DNA of 64,000 nucleotides from JTS-AC122 sp050246015. Lineage in GTDB: Bacteria; Planctomycetota; Phycisphaerae; Phycisphaerales; UBA1924. The stretch lies in assembly GCA_050246015.1 (NCBI GenBank), contig JBFWWU010000009.1:124001-188000 (forward strand), read 5' to 3'. Shown piece by piece: positions 21,121-30,327 of the stretch (position 1 is its first letter; every line of letters starts with the position of its first letter). The notes under the pieces were generated by a model. It searched no databases. It saw only the letters and a list, made by a program, of their open reading frames with translations, and was not told the DNA's origin. The position numbers and the translations under genes are program-made.

Positions 21121-22026
21121 TCACGCGACGCTTGCGGCACCTTCCCGGCCTTGCCGATCCAGCGTGTGCAGCGCTCCCACCCGAAGACGGCCAAAGAGGA
21201 TGAACATGAGGCTGGCGGCGACCGGGATCGTCAGGATCACAACCGCCCCGGCGAGCGCCAGCAGCGGCGCGAGCGGCACCAGCACCGTCGCGTAGCGCTG
21301 CAGCCCGGGACGGCGCAGGCGCCGGGAGAGCCACACGGCGTGCCGCGCCAGGGCGAGGTACCCCAGCACCCATGCAATGAAATACGCGATCATCGGGGCG
21401 ATGACCAGGGATGACGCGACGAGATTCTCGTTCCCCGCCACAAACACCAGGAAGAGACCAAACAAGAAGATCAGGAACGAAACCACCTGCCCCAGCACGG
21501 CAAACCGAACATGCCTCCCGCGGTGACCGCCAAGATCTTTCAGGTCGGCGGGAGGGTCAAGTTCCGACAGCCGGGTCATGCCGAACCAGCCCGGCATCCA
21601 CGCGATCACCAGCCCGATCAATCCCAGGATCCAGGAGTCCAGGTCCTGCGTCGCCGCGGCCGCCACGATCAGCGCGATAGGCCCGGCGACCCGAAACACC
21701 ATCCCCAGCATGCACCACAAGGCGCCGGAAGCCAGATGCTCGATGTACTCACGCGGGGCGGCGGTGAGGTGGCATCGTCGCGTCAGCGAGATCGCCATCC
21801 CGCACTCCGGGCACGTCCCGTGCTGATCGATCCCCCTGAGGTCGTACCCGCACTTGAAGCAGGTCAGGGGCGTGTCGTCCGGCGATTCGTCAAGCGGCCG
21901 GCCGCTCAATCCACCTCCGGATCCTGACGCGTGGGCCGCCTCGGCGCCGCCAGCCCGAGCCAGAGAATCCATCGCGGCGGGCTGCTCCGCTTTTGACGAG
22001 CCGCCTGCTACATCGTCGGTTCCCAT
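21121..22026 (-). CDS. Zinc-ribbon multi-pass membrane protein
   Basis: A 301-residue protein of unknown function. A low-complexity N-terminus (about 1-50) precedes a zinc ribbon with two CxxC knuckles (CFKCGYDLRG and CPECGMAIS), the 'CxxCGYDLRG' type common in planctomycete membrane proteins. About five transmembrane segments follow: LIVAAAAT region, WILGLIGLVIAWMPGWFG, VVSFLIFLFGLFLVF, VIAPMIAYFIAWVLGYLAL and VVILTIPVAASLMFILFG. ATG 22026 is preferred because an AGGGG lies 10 bp upstream; GTG 22035 is also open. It converges with the glycosyltransferase gene 13 bp away. The zinc ribbon likely sits in the cytosol; the ligand is structural zinc by analogy. Confidence 0.65.
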   Translation of the reverse strand: MGTDDVAGGSSKAEQPAAMDSLARAGGAEAAHASGSGGGLSGRPLDESPDDTPLTCFKCGYDLRGIDQHGTCPECGMAISLTRRCHLTAAPREYIEHLASGALWCMLGMVFRVAGPIALIVAAAATQDLDSWILGLIGLVIAWMPGWFGMTRLSELDPPADLKDLGGHRGRHVRFAVLGQVVSFLIFLFGLFLVFVAGNENLVASSLVIAPMIAYFIAWVLGYLALARHAVWLSRRLRRPGLQRYATVLVPLAPLLALAGAVVILTIPVAASLMFILFGRLRVGALHTLDRQGREGAASVA

Positions 22027-22089
22027 GCTGGCCACGCCCCTTTCACTCGCCCGCGAGCGCGGGCCGACGCGCCCGCCCCAAGCGAGAGT

Positions 22090-25000
22090 TTACCGCGAAG
22101 CGATCTGTCCCGTGACGGTTTCTCCCGCTTTCATCTTGCAGAAGATGTCGCCTTCGATGTGGCTGAGGTCATCGCGGTTCCATGCGGCGGATCCGGCGGG
22201 CAGGCCCGTGAAGGGATCACGCAGGCGGAGGGTTTGGTCGACGGTTGCGGTGATGCTGACACTCGTCGTGCGGCCGGCCTCTCTCTTGGCCGAGACCTTG
22301 AAACCGCCTTCGGCGCGGAGGTCGGTGAACGACGCGTCGGGCCACTTCACGCTCGTCGCCGGGAAGATCCGCAGCCGCCCTCCCCAACTCTGGATGAGCA
22401 TGTCCTGCACCGCTTGCATCGCCAGGAAGTTGCCTTCCAGCGTAAAGGGCCGATACGTGAAGTTCGAGAGTCCAGTGCCGGATTGGTCGCCGTTGCAGTG
22501 AAACCCGTTGCGAAGAATGAACCCTCGCATGTACTTTTCAAGGTAGTCGAGGGATTGCTCGGGGCGCCCAATGGTCGCGAGAATGCAGGACATCCAGGAG
22601 AAGGAGTACCCGCACCAAGCGGACGTGCCTTTTTCGAGGATGCGGTCGATGGAGGCGTTGACGATGCGTTGGTCGTCCGCGGAGCCGTCGATGGTGAGGA
22701 GCATCAGCGGGTGGATCGCCATCGTGTGCGAGAAATGCCGGTGGGATTCGGTGTAGGGCTCGTTCTTGGCAAAGGCCAGGGCCGATGCCGAGTCGAGGTG
22801 GGGGGGTTCGAGAAACTCGACCGGTAGGCCCCAGTGCATGGCGTGGCTGACGCCTTCACCCGAGCGGATAGACAAGTCGGACGTCGCCGAGAAGAGCCAG
22901 CGAATGAGCGACGCGTCATAGTTTGAGTTCGGGGTCAGCCACGCCCGCAGTGAGTTGTCGTGGATCTCGGGAGATGACGAGAGCGGCAGGCGGTAGCGAA
23001 CCACGGACTGCGCCATCTCGAGCAGCGGGCGAATCCCCCTGGCAATGTTGAGACAAAACGGAAAGGCCTGTTGTTCCAGATATTTCCGGTCCTGCGTGTA
23101 TTGCCAATGCAGATAAAACGACTGCGCCACCCACGCCCCGTTCGTCGGCGACAATGAATACATCCCCCACCCGCCCATCGGATCGCCGGTCAGCGTCATC
23201 ACGCCCGGCACCACCGCCCCGTCCACCCCATAAAACTCCTTCGCGAACCGCTGATACCGCGGCAGCAACTTCATGTTGAAGTCCAGCCAGCAGCGCTCGG
23301 CTTCCTCAAGCCCCGCCGCGTGACACGCGAGATACGTCATCTGCGTATTCAGGTCGTTATGGAAATCGCCCTTCCACGGCGGGAGTCCCCCTTCGTCGGC
23401 GGTCCACACACCCTGCAGCGGGATCGGCGGGCCGGCGGTTGGCCCGTCCGCGCGCGACGCCGAGCCGTAGAAGTACTTGCACAGGTCGTAATGGGCTTGA
23501 ATCGCACCATCCGCCACGCGAACACTCGAAATGCTCCAGAAGTTCCGCCACCAGGTCTCGTGCCCGATCTTGGCCGCGTCGTACCCGACGGCCAGGGCCT
23601 GCTCCAGCCGCTCCCGCGCCAACGCGAGCGGGTCGGACGAATCGTCGGACGACGTGATGGTGGTGACGATGGTGTTGCGCCTCGTCCGAGGATCATGCTG
23701 CACCGCCGCGGCCACGACGTACGCCAGCGGCCGGCCGCTGACCCCCGTCCCGAGCGTGGACTGCTTCATCGTAATTAACCAGCGTTCCTCGGTCGCGGCC
23801 CCTTCACGCTCAAACTGGGCCGCGGGGTACCCAAGCCGGTCAAGTCCTTTTGGGCGGATGATCTCCACGCGCGGCTTCGGACCCGTGTACGTCACGTACC
23901 CCACCGGCATCACCGCGCTGAAGAACGAGCGAACGGCACCCGCCCGCGCCGCGGTCCCGGGGTCAATCCTCGCCTCGGCATCGCGAAGATCCAGCGAAAA
24001 CCGCTCCGCCGCGAACCCCTCGTCCAGATGAATCACCAGGCGCCCGCCGGGCAACTTCGTCGGATACGGCACCGTGTCGTATGGCTTGTCGAAGAGCTCG
24101 ACGAGTTGCTGGTGGTCCTTCGCGGCGACAAGCCGCTTCATCGTGTCGTATGTCCAATCCGGCCGCTTGAGCGTCTCCGGCGTGCGCAGGTCCCACAGAT
24201 CCCCGCGGTCCAGCGACAGGTTGATGAGATTGCCCTTCCCCCACAACAGCCCCCCGAGCAGGCCATTGCCTAGCGGGATCGCCTCGTCCCAGCGTTCGAT
24301 CGGCGCCCGCAGCACCAGCCGGCGACCATCTTCCAGCCCCGGCGCCGAACTCGACTTCTTCGCGGGCGCTCCCCCGTCGGCGGGCCTGGTCAGCATCGGC
24401 CAGTCGTCCGTGCGGAACGACGGCGCCGGCAGGCCCTCCTTGTTCTTCAGATTCGGTACGTCCGCGGCTCCCCAGGCGTAGCGCACCGCTACGGGGTGCA
24501 GGATCTCGTTGCTGAAGACGACGACCTCATCGCCTTCGATCGTGGCCTGGGCGGGCAGGAACTTCTGGTCGTCGCCGGCGATCGTGAAATCGCGCAGCGA
24601 TTCGCCCCCGCTGTCCAGCCCCGTGCCGATGTGATCAAACGACAGGAACACCCGGTTGTTCTGCACTCGCATCGATTTGTACATCGGGCCCGAATACTCC
24701 ACCCCCGCGCGGCCATAGTCCTTCGCCAGCGCCCACAGCGCCAGCCGGTGCCCCACGTCGCTCTTGTTGCGGGGGTGGATGTCGGCGGGATTGCCGATGT
24801 CCATCGTCACCGCCATCCCCGTATTCGGCAGGCTCAGCGTCAGCGTCTGCGCCTCTCGAAGTTCGGCGGCTTCACCCCGATCGCCGCCGTAGTTGAACGG
24901 CGCGATCTGCACGAAGTAGAACGGGAACATGTTCTTGTCGCCCGCGCGTCCGCCCGCGGCGAGCGCCCATTGCGAGCGCCAATCGGTGATCATCGCGGGG

Positions 25001-26463
25001 AAGAGCGACCGGTACTGGAACGCGCGCTCCCGGTTTGATTCGCCCTGGTACCAGATCGCCCCTCGGATGCCGTAGCCGGCGATCGGCGCGATCATCCCGT
25101 TGTACAGGTTCGTCGCGGTCCACGGCGCGGGGGCGAGCGGCTGCGGGCGGCCGGGAAGCGCCGAGACCGCTGCGCCCTTCATCGCCTTCCACGGATGACC
25201 CAGCGCGATGATCGTCGCGTTGCCCGCCGATTGCACGGTGAGCCTGTTCGCGCTCGCGTCGCCCGTCACACCACCGGGGCCGCCGGTGTCCAGGATCCGC
25301 ACGGCGATGGTGTTGCGGCCGGGATGGATGACGCCCGGTGGGATGTTGTACGCCCGAGGCCGGTCGTGAACCCCGACCATCATGCTCTGGGCGACGCGCT
25401 GCCCGTTGATCCAGACGGTGTCGCAATCATCGATGGGCCCGAACGAGAGAACGGCCTTGGCGTCGGATGCCAGCGCGGGCGCCTCGAAGGTGGTGCGCAT
25501 CCAGACCAGCCCGTCGAAGCGCGACAGATCCCCGGACCAGTGCCCGGGAACGTCAATGCTGGGCCACGCCGAGTGATCAAAGTTCTCGGCGAACCACCCG
25601 CCGCGCGGGTCGATCGCTGGATCGCGGCTGCCGATATCGGCCTCATCGATCTGTTTGAGCCAGGCGGCGAACGCCGCGTCATCGCTGATGCCCTCGCCGC
25701 GCCGCCGGGCTTGTTCGAGGTCGCGGATCCGGTCGCACCGCGACAGGTGATCGGCAAACTCCGGGAACCCGCTGATGGTGGCCCGGCTCGTCCAGGATTC
25801 TGCGGGTGTGCCTCCCCAGTCCGATGCAATCAGCCCGATCGGAACCCCCAACTCCCGGTTGAGTTCAGAGCCGAAGTAGTACCCAACGGCGCTGAAATCC
25901 CGGGCGGTTGTGGGGGTACAGTCGTTCCACTTCCCGCCGGCGCAATCTCGCTGCGGCGTCGCCGCCACCGAGTTCTGAACCGTGAACAGCCGGATGGTCG
26001 GATGGTTGGCGGCATTGATCGCCTGCTCGGAACCCTCCGTGGCCGCGAGCGGCCACTCCATGTTCGACTGCCCCGAGCACACCCAGACCTCGCCGACGAG
26101 GATGTCCTTGACGGTGATGGCGTTCTTGCCCACGACCGACAGCGTCGTCGCCTCGCGCGACGCCGCGGGGGTCTGGATGCTGACTCGCCACGATCCATCG
26201 GCCTCCGCCTGCGTGCGCACCGGCTGCGTGAGCCACCCCGCGGTCACCGCGATCTGCTCGCCCGGATCGGCCCATCCCCAGATCGGCACCGCGGAACTCT
26301 GCTGGAGGACCATGCCGTCGGAGATGACCGCGGGGAGTGTGACATCGGCCAACACCGGCGCGCCGATCATCGCCGCGCACACGACAAAATACCCCGCGCA
26401 CCGGCCCGCCGGCGGAGCCGACAAGGTCGAGGCGCGACGGACAGGACGAGCGGTGATCGGCAT
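22090..26463 (-). CDS. Secreted sialate O-acetylesterase / GH95-like fusion
   Basis: A 1457-residue secreted enzyme. A signal peptide (about 1-39, ending APVLA) precedes a SASA/SGNH esterase (about 40-690) with VCSGQSNMEWPL, where Ser133 is the likely nucleophile; a jelly-roll insert (about 285-420) with FDGLVWMRTTFEAP interrupts it. After a Ser/Ala linker a GH95-type (alpha-L-fucosidase) module begins at about 710 with RAPIERWDEAIPLGNGLLGG and runs to the end. The (alpha/alpha)6 barrel shows HNDLNTQMTY (from His1035), SSSPEIHDN (Glu1166, position of the general acid) and LEGNFLAMQAVQDML (Glu1343 where most GH95 enzymes have Asp). Combined action on O-acetylated, fucose- or galactose-containing glycans is inferred. 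Neighbour genes are not a PUL. Confidence 0.82.
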   Translation of the reverse strand: MPITARPVRRASTLSAPPAGRCAGYFVVCAAMIGAPVLADVTLPAVISDGMVLQQSSAVPIWGWADPGEQIAVTAGWLTQPVRTQAEADGSWRVSIQTPAASREATTLSVVGKNAITVKDILVGEVWVCSGQSNMEWPLAATEGSEQAINAANHPTIRLFTVQNSVAATPQRDCAGGKWNDCTPTTARDFSAVGYYFGSELNRELGVPIGLIASDWGGTPAESWTSRATISGFPEFADHLSRCDRIRDLEQARRRGEGISDDAAFAAWLKQIDEADIGSRDPAIDPRGGWFAENFDHSAWPSIDVPGHWSGDLSRFDGLVWMRTTFEAPALASDAKAVLSFGPIDDCDTVWINGQRVAQSMMVGVHDRPRAYNIPPGVIHPGRNTIAVRILDTGGPGGVTGDASANRLTVQSAGNATIIALGHPWKAMKGAAVSALPGRPQPLAPAPWTATNLYNGMIAPIAGYGIRGAIWYQGESNRERAFQYRSLFPAMITDWRSQWALAAGGRAGDKNMFPFYFVQIAPFNYGGDRGEAAELREAQTLTLSLPNTGMAVTMDIGNPADIHPRNKSDVGHRLALWALAKDYGRAGVEYSGPMYKSMRVQNNRVFLSFDHIGTGLDSGGESLRDFTIAGDDQKFLPAQATIEGDEVVVFSNEILHPVAVRYAWGAADVPNLKNKEGLPAPSFRTDDWPMLTRPADGGAPAKKSSSAPGLEDGRRLVLRAPIERWDEAIPLGNGLLGGLLWGKGNLINLSLDRGDLWDLRTPETLKRPDWTYDTMKRLVAAKDHQQLVELFDKPYDTVPYPTKLPGGRLVIHLDEGFAAERFSLDLRDAEARIDPGTAARAGAVRSFFSAVMPVGYVTYTGPKPRVEIIRPKGLDRLGYPAAQFEREGAATEERWLITMKQSTLGTGVSGRPLAYVVAAAVQHDPRTRRNTIVTTITSSDDSSDPLALARERLEQALAVGYDAAKIGHETWWRNFWSISSVRVADGAIQAHYDLCKYFYGSASRADGPTAGPPIPLQGVWTADEGGLPPWKGDFHNDLNTQMTYLACHAAGLEEAERCWLDFNMKLLPRYQRFAKEFYGVDGAVVPGVMTLTGDPMGGWGMYSLSPTNGAWVAQSFYLHWQYTQDRKYLEQQAFPFCLNIARGIRPLLEMAQSVVRYRLPLSSSPEIHDNSLRAWLTPNSNYDASLIRWLFSATSDLSIRSGEGVSHAMHWGLPVEFLEPPHLDSASALAFAKNEPYTESHRHFSHTMAIHPLMLLTIDGSADDQRIVNASIDRILEKGTSAWCGYSFSWMSCILATIGRPEQSLDYLEKYMRGFILRNGFHCNGDQSGTGLSNFTYRPFTLEGNFLAMQAVQDMLIQSWGGRLRIFPATSVKWPDASFTDLRAEGGFKVSAKREAGRTTSVSITATVDQTLRLRDPFTGLPAGSAAWNRDDLSHIEGDIFCKMKAGETVTGQIASR

Positions 26464-26511
26464 ACTGGACTCCTTCGTAGGAAAGACTCCAGCAGCATAG
26501 CGATTCGCCGG

Positions 26512-27120
26512 TTACATCGCCCCGGGCAGCCCGAGCGCGCGGCGGAGGGAACTGATCTGTCCCTGGTGCCATCCTTCGTGCCACGCCGCCTTGAGAATCA
26601 GATCAACCTTGCTCTTGGCGAACCCCCCGGCGTCGAGCGAGCCGGCCGCGTCCGCGTCCTTCGCCTGCTTCGCCGCGCGGAGAAACCTCGCGTACTGCTC
26701 GTCGTGCACGCGCTGCACTTCCCCGATCGGCGGGTACGCGGACGCGTCTCCTACGGGCTTGGACTGATACCCGAAAAGCCTGTCGAACGGTTCGCCCAGG
26801 CTCGCCGGTGAGCCGTCGAGCATGCTGGCGAACCACGCGTACCCCGTCGCCATGTGCCCGATCTGCCACAGGAGATGGTTCTCCGTGGGCGTCCCCTGGT
26901 ACGTGAGTTGGTGCCCCTGGAACCCTGAAATGAGTTTGGACGTCATCGCGTGGGCCCACTCAAAGAGTGCCACCGCGCGCTGCGCCTCGCCGGCCGGCGC
27001 GCCCGGCGACTTGGCCGGCTTGGCCGCCTTCTTCTTCGCTACCACCTTTTTCTTCTGCAGTTTCTTGCTCGCCGCCTTGCCTCGCGGACGCGAGCCCTTG
27101 CGCACGTTCTTCTTTGCCAT
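26512..27120 (-). CDS. DinB-like protein with lysine-rich N-terminal tail
   Basis: A 202-residue protein. ATG 27120 follows AAGGAG by 9 bp. Residues 1-45 are a histone-H1-like tail built of KKK, AAK and PAKSPGAP units. Residues about 46-202 form a DinB/YfiT-type four-helix bundle: the ALFEWAHAMTSKLISGF helix, ENHLLWQIGHMATGYAW with a metal-ligand histidine, and AWHEGWHQGQISSLRRALGLP with two more histidines. The fold typically binds a divalent metal and serves thiol-dependent transferases (bacillithiol, mycothiol) or unknown reactions. The basic tail is unusual for the family and could bind nucleic acid. It shares its strand with the SASA/GH95 gene, 48 bp from that start. Confidence 0.68.
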   Translation of the reverse strand: MAKKNVRKGSRPRGKAASKKLQKKKVVAKKKAAKPAKSPGAPAGEAQRAVALFEWAHAMTSKLISGFQGHQLTYQGTPTENHLLWQIGHMATGYAWFASMLDGSPASLGEPFDRLFGYQSKPVGDASAYPPIGEVQRVHDEQYARFLRAAKQAKDADAAGSLDAGGFAKSKVDLILKAAWHEGWHQGQISSLRRALGLPGAM

Positions 27121-27168
27121 CGTTTGAATCTCCTTGTCGATCACGCGCGGCGGGTCCCGCCGCTCCTG

Positions 27169-27648
27169 TTACGGGATGTGAAGCGTAATGCCATAGTTCG
27201 GCGCGCCATGGACGAGCGCCTCGATCTCGCCCGGGGTCGGTGACACGGGCTGCATGGTTCCCGGCGGCAGCGGCGTTCCCACCTCGCGGAAGAACTCGTC
27301 AAGTCCGCCGGGGGTGATCGCCACGATGAACCGTGCCGGAGATGACGACCTGTTGACAAATCGGTGCGGCGCGCCGCGCCGCGCGAACACCGACGTTCCG
27401 GGCCCGCCGCGCGTCTCCTGCCCCTCCAGAACAAACGTCATCTCTCCCTCGATCACGTAGAACAACTCGTCCTCGCGCGCGTGCGTGTGCATCGGGGGCC
27501 CGCTCCCCGGCGCGCACACCACGTGCACCAGCACGCTCGCGCCGCCCGTGCAGCGTGAATCCACGAGGATGTGGACCAGGTCCCCCCCGACCGATAGCGC
27601 GGGCGCGGAATCGATTCGATTGACGGCGTTGGGCATGAGGTCGCTCAC
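27169..27648 (-). CDS. Cupin domain protein
   Basis: A 159-residue single cupin. Motif 1 reads PPMHTHAREDELFYVIEGEMTF, giving the His-x-His, Glu and later His metal ligands; motif 2 is GAPHRFVNRSSSPARFIVA. Such proteins bind Fe, Mn or Zn and act as dioxygenases, isomerases or sensors; no specific substrate is visible. GTG 27648 is preceded by GGGAG at 9 bp, while ATG 27636 is also possible. It lies 48 bp before the DinB-like gene on the same strand and the two may be co-transcribed. Confidence 0.78.
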   Translation of the reverse strand: MSDLMPNAVNRIDSAPALSVGGDLVHILVDSRCTGGASVLVHVVCAPGSGPPMHTHAREDELFYVIEGEMTFVLEGQETRGGPGTSVFARRGAPHRFVNRSSSPARFIVAITPGGLDEFFREVGTPLPPGTMQPVSPTPGEIEALVHGAPNYGITLHIP

Positions 27649-27904
27649 TCTCCGATGCTCCCGCGGGGCGGATCATATCAGGTTATCGCGCCCCGCCGTG
27701 GAGGTGCTCCGTTGATGCTCCGGGCGCGGCGCCGCCCGCACACCCGGTGCAGACCGCACGCCCCAACGTTTGATTCGGCCGAGGTCGGATGAACAGGACC
27801 GGTTGCCTAAACTGCTCCCGCGGGCGGAGCCGAATCGAGTCTGGGGCTCGTTTTTCTCCCGTGATGCCAAACCAGAGTTGACGTTTGGTTCGTATGAGGC
27901 GTGG

Positions 27905-29401
27905 ATGAACACACCGCTGGTGATCATGTCGGTGCTCGTGATCGCGGTGTCGTACGCGACGATACTGAACGATCTCCGAACAGGCCGCCGCGAGTTCCTC
28001 TCCTGGAAGACGATCTTTCTCCTGGGCTTTGCCCAGTTCTACGGCTTTGGCACCTACTTCACCATTACCGACAACTTCGGGAGCGACATCTACATTGCCG
28101 GCGACAAGGGCAAACTCCTGCTGCTCCTGTGCCTGCCGCTCTTCATAGTGCTGTTTTACGTCGCCCTGCGCCTTGGCGAGAAGTGGTGCAACCCGCTCCG
28201 GCGAGTGTTGCCCCCGGCGGGTCTGCCGATCACCGATCCCGGAATCGTCATCACCACCGCCGCCCTCCTGGGATGCGCCATCGTCGCCGCCGTCGTCCCC
28301 ATGGGCAGTTACCTCACGGTGCTGATCTCGCAGTTCCGCGGCGGGCTTTCCGGCGCGGCGGCGGGGCTGGCCACCTACTACCTCATCGCCCGTCGCTTCA
28401 ACCCCATCGCCTGGGCCATCTTCCTCGCCACCTTCGCCATGTGCTTCCTCATCGGCATGGTCGGCGAGACCGGCCGACGCGGCATTCTCGGCGTCCTCCT
28501 CGCCGTCTGCTGGGTCTGGTGGTACTTCTCCCTCAAGCAGAAACCCCTGGCCTCCAAGCTCGTCCGCCTCGGTTCCATCGCCGCCCTCACCTTCATGCTC
28601 GTCGCGTTCTACGCCAGTTTCCGCGGCGAGGGCGGCACCACCTCGCGCGGCGGCGGTGGGTACACCCTCGCCCTCCGCGTCCAGCAGATTTCCGACTTCC
28701 TCAAGAATCCCATGCTCCAGCGCGGCGCCATCAAGACCATGATGGCCAGCGACGCCCCCACCGACACCATGTTCATCATGGAGAACTACCCGGAGTCGTA
28801 CGAGTACGACCCCTTCAACGGGCTCGTCTATTTCCTGGTCAATCCCATCCCGCGCTTCCTTTGGCAGAACAAGCCCATCGGCATGGGCGTCGTCGTCCAG
28901 CAGCAGTTGAACACCCCCGCCAACCTCGGTATCGGAATCCTCGGGCACGGGTGGTCCGAGGGCGGGTGGCTCGGCGTCGCCGGCTACGCCATCTTCTTCG
29001 GCCTGCTCATCGGCGCGCTCGATCGCGTCCTGCACGAACGATCGTGGAACCCCTACTTCGTCGTCGCCATCGGTTGCAACCTCGGCAACGTCTTCGGCCT
29101 GGCGCGCGGCGAGACGTCGCTCTTTCTGGTCCTGGTGGTTTCCAGCATCGTCGGCGTGCTCGCCGTCATGTACGTCGTGAAGATGATCTTCGGTCCCGTC
29201 ATGCTCTCGGGAGCGCCCCTGCTCACCGCGGGGAATCGCTGGATCATCGACGCCCCGGCCGACGATGAGTACAGCGAACCAGACGCGTATTCCGCCGACG
29301 AGCATTTCGACGCCGCCGTCGCCAGAGACTATGAACGCGGGACGGCCCCCTTCGAGTACCGCCCGTCCACCGACGCCCAGCGCGTTCGAGAAGCGGGCTG
29401 A
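27905..29401 (+). CDS. O-antigen-polymerase-like membrane protein
   Basis: A 498-residue multi-pass protein. ATG 27905 has GAGG (27896-27899) 5 bp upstream. Around 11-12 hydrophobic helices are visible, e.g. PLVIMSVLVIAVSYATI, GKLLLLLCLPLFIVLFYVAL and VGVLAVMYVVKMIFG. A large periplasmic loop at about 255-345 contains NPIPRFLWQNKPIGMG, a proline/tryptophan/arginine loop like that of Wzy and other oligosaccharide repeat-unit polymerases. An acidic, soluble tail (about 450-498) follows. A role in joining glycan repeat units on undecaprenyl carriers is inferred from topology and the loop. It is divergent from the cupin gene across 255 bp. Confidence 0.62.
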   Translation: MNTPLVIMSVLVIAVSYATILNDLRTGRREFLSWKTIFLLGFAQFYGFGTYFTITDNFGSDIYIAGDKGKLLLLLCLPLFIVLFYVALRLGEKWCNPLRRVLPPAGLPITDPGIVITTAALLGCAIVAAVVPMGSYLTVLISQFRGGLSGAAAGLATYYLIARRFNPIAWAIFLATFAMCFLIGMVGETGRRGILGVLLAVCWVWWYFSLKQKPLASKLVRLGSIAALTFMLVAFYASFRGEGGTTSRGGGGYTLALRVQQISDFLKNPMLQRGAIKTMMASDAPTDTMFIMENYPESYEYDPFNGLVYFLVNPIPRFLWQNKPIGMGVVVQQQLNTPANLGIGILGHGWSEGGWLGVAGYAIFFGLLIGALDRVLHERSWNPYFVVAIGCNLGNVFGLARGETSLFLVLVVSSIVGVLAVMYVVKMIFGPVMLSGAPLLTAGNRWIIDAPADDEYSEPDAYSADEHFDAAVARDYERGTAPFEYRPSTDAQRVREAG

Positions 29402-29442
29402 TGCGCGGCTCGCGCCACGCCCGCGGCTGCGAATAATCAGGC

Positions 29443-30285
29443 ATGCGAACATCGAACAAGATCGGTTGGCTCATCGCGGGGGTCTGCGCGGCGGTCGTCG
29501 TCGTCAGCGCCGCGCGGATGTCGGCTCGCGTCGATGAATACAACCGCCATTCGGGCTTTCCTCACTTCCGCTTCGAAGTCATGGGCAATCGCGAGTTCAC
29601 GGCTTACGGCCGTCCCGTCCGCATCCAGGACGACGCCGACGAGAACGGACATGCCACGCTGCGCGTCACCTACGGCGACACCGTCGCCGAGTTTCCCGTC
29701 AAGACGCCCCCCGCCAGGGACGTCCCCTCGATGGGGATCTACGACGAGTGGGCCAAAGCCATCGAGGTGCACGAAGTCGGTCGCACGGAGCACGGCGAAC
29801 TTGGAGACAAAGTCGGTTCCGGGCGCGTGGTGCTCGTCATCCGGCGCACCAAGGAGGGATTGGACCCCGAGACGTGGGGGAGTGTCTTCCGCGATGCCTG
29901 GACGTTCGATTTCCACGAGTTCGAGCCGGACGGGACCTTCCGCACCGAGTCATACCGCTGGCCGCGCGGCGAGATGGGAGAGATGACCCTGAAGCGCCTG
30001 GTGAAGGAAGGAAATGAAGAGGCCAAGGCGCTCGTCGCGATCCCCGAACTCCCCGAGCGCGGGTGGCAGTACCAGACCGCGCTGCACGTCATCCCGAAAC
30101 TCAACGTCCCCAAGTACCGCTTCAAGGACACCGCGATCAAGGCGATGGGCTGGACGCTCCCGGCGGCGGGCTTCGGCGGACTCGGTGTCATCATCGGCGT
30201 GTGCATGGGCTTCGCGCCCGCTCGTGTGCGTCAGGACGACGATCCGCGCGCCCCGCACGCAGCCCCAGCGGGCTCCCACTCGTAA
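29443..30285 (+). CDS. Two-helix membrane protein of unknown function
   Basis: A 280-residue protein with an N-terminal helix (IGWLIAGVCAAVVVVSA, about 7-24) and a second near the C-terminus (PAAGFGGLGVIIGVCMGFA, about 240-260), leaving a roughly 210-residue extracytoplasmic domain. That domain is beta-rich and contains YGRPVRIQDDADENGHATLRV, WTFDFHEFEPDGTFRTESY and a helical KRLVKEGNEEAKALVAIPELPERGWQ segment. I recognise no family. It lies 41 bp downstream of the polymerase-like gene in the same direction and probably in its operon, so an envelope-glycan role is possible but not shown. Confidence 0.6.
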   Translation: MRTSNKIGWLIAGVCAAVVVVSAARMSARVDEYNRHSGFPHFRFEVMGNREFTAYGRPVRIQDDADENGHATLRVTYGDTVAEFPVKTPPARDVPSMGIYDEWAKAIEVHEVGRTEHGELGDKVGSGRVVLVIRRTKEGLDPETWGSVFRDAWTFDFHEFEPDGTFRTESYRWPRGEMGEMTLKRLVKEGNEEAKALVAIPELPERGWQYQTALHVIPKLNVPKYRFKDTAIKAMGWTLPAAGFGGLGVIIGVCMGFAPARVRQDDDPRAPHAAPAGSHS

Positions 30286-30327
30286 TACCGCCGGCTCCCG
30301 CGCCGCATGCACCTGCCTCGCGGCGTC

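Noticed and set aside
27683..29452. 589-codon frame antisense to the polymerase-like gene
   Set aside because: Asp/Glu/Gly-rich, without motifs; the opposite frame has proper membrane helices.
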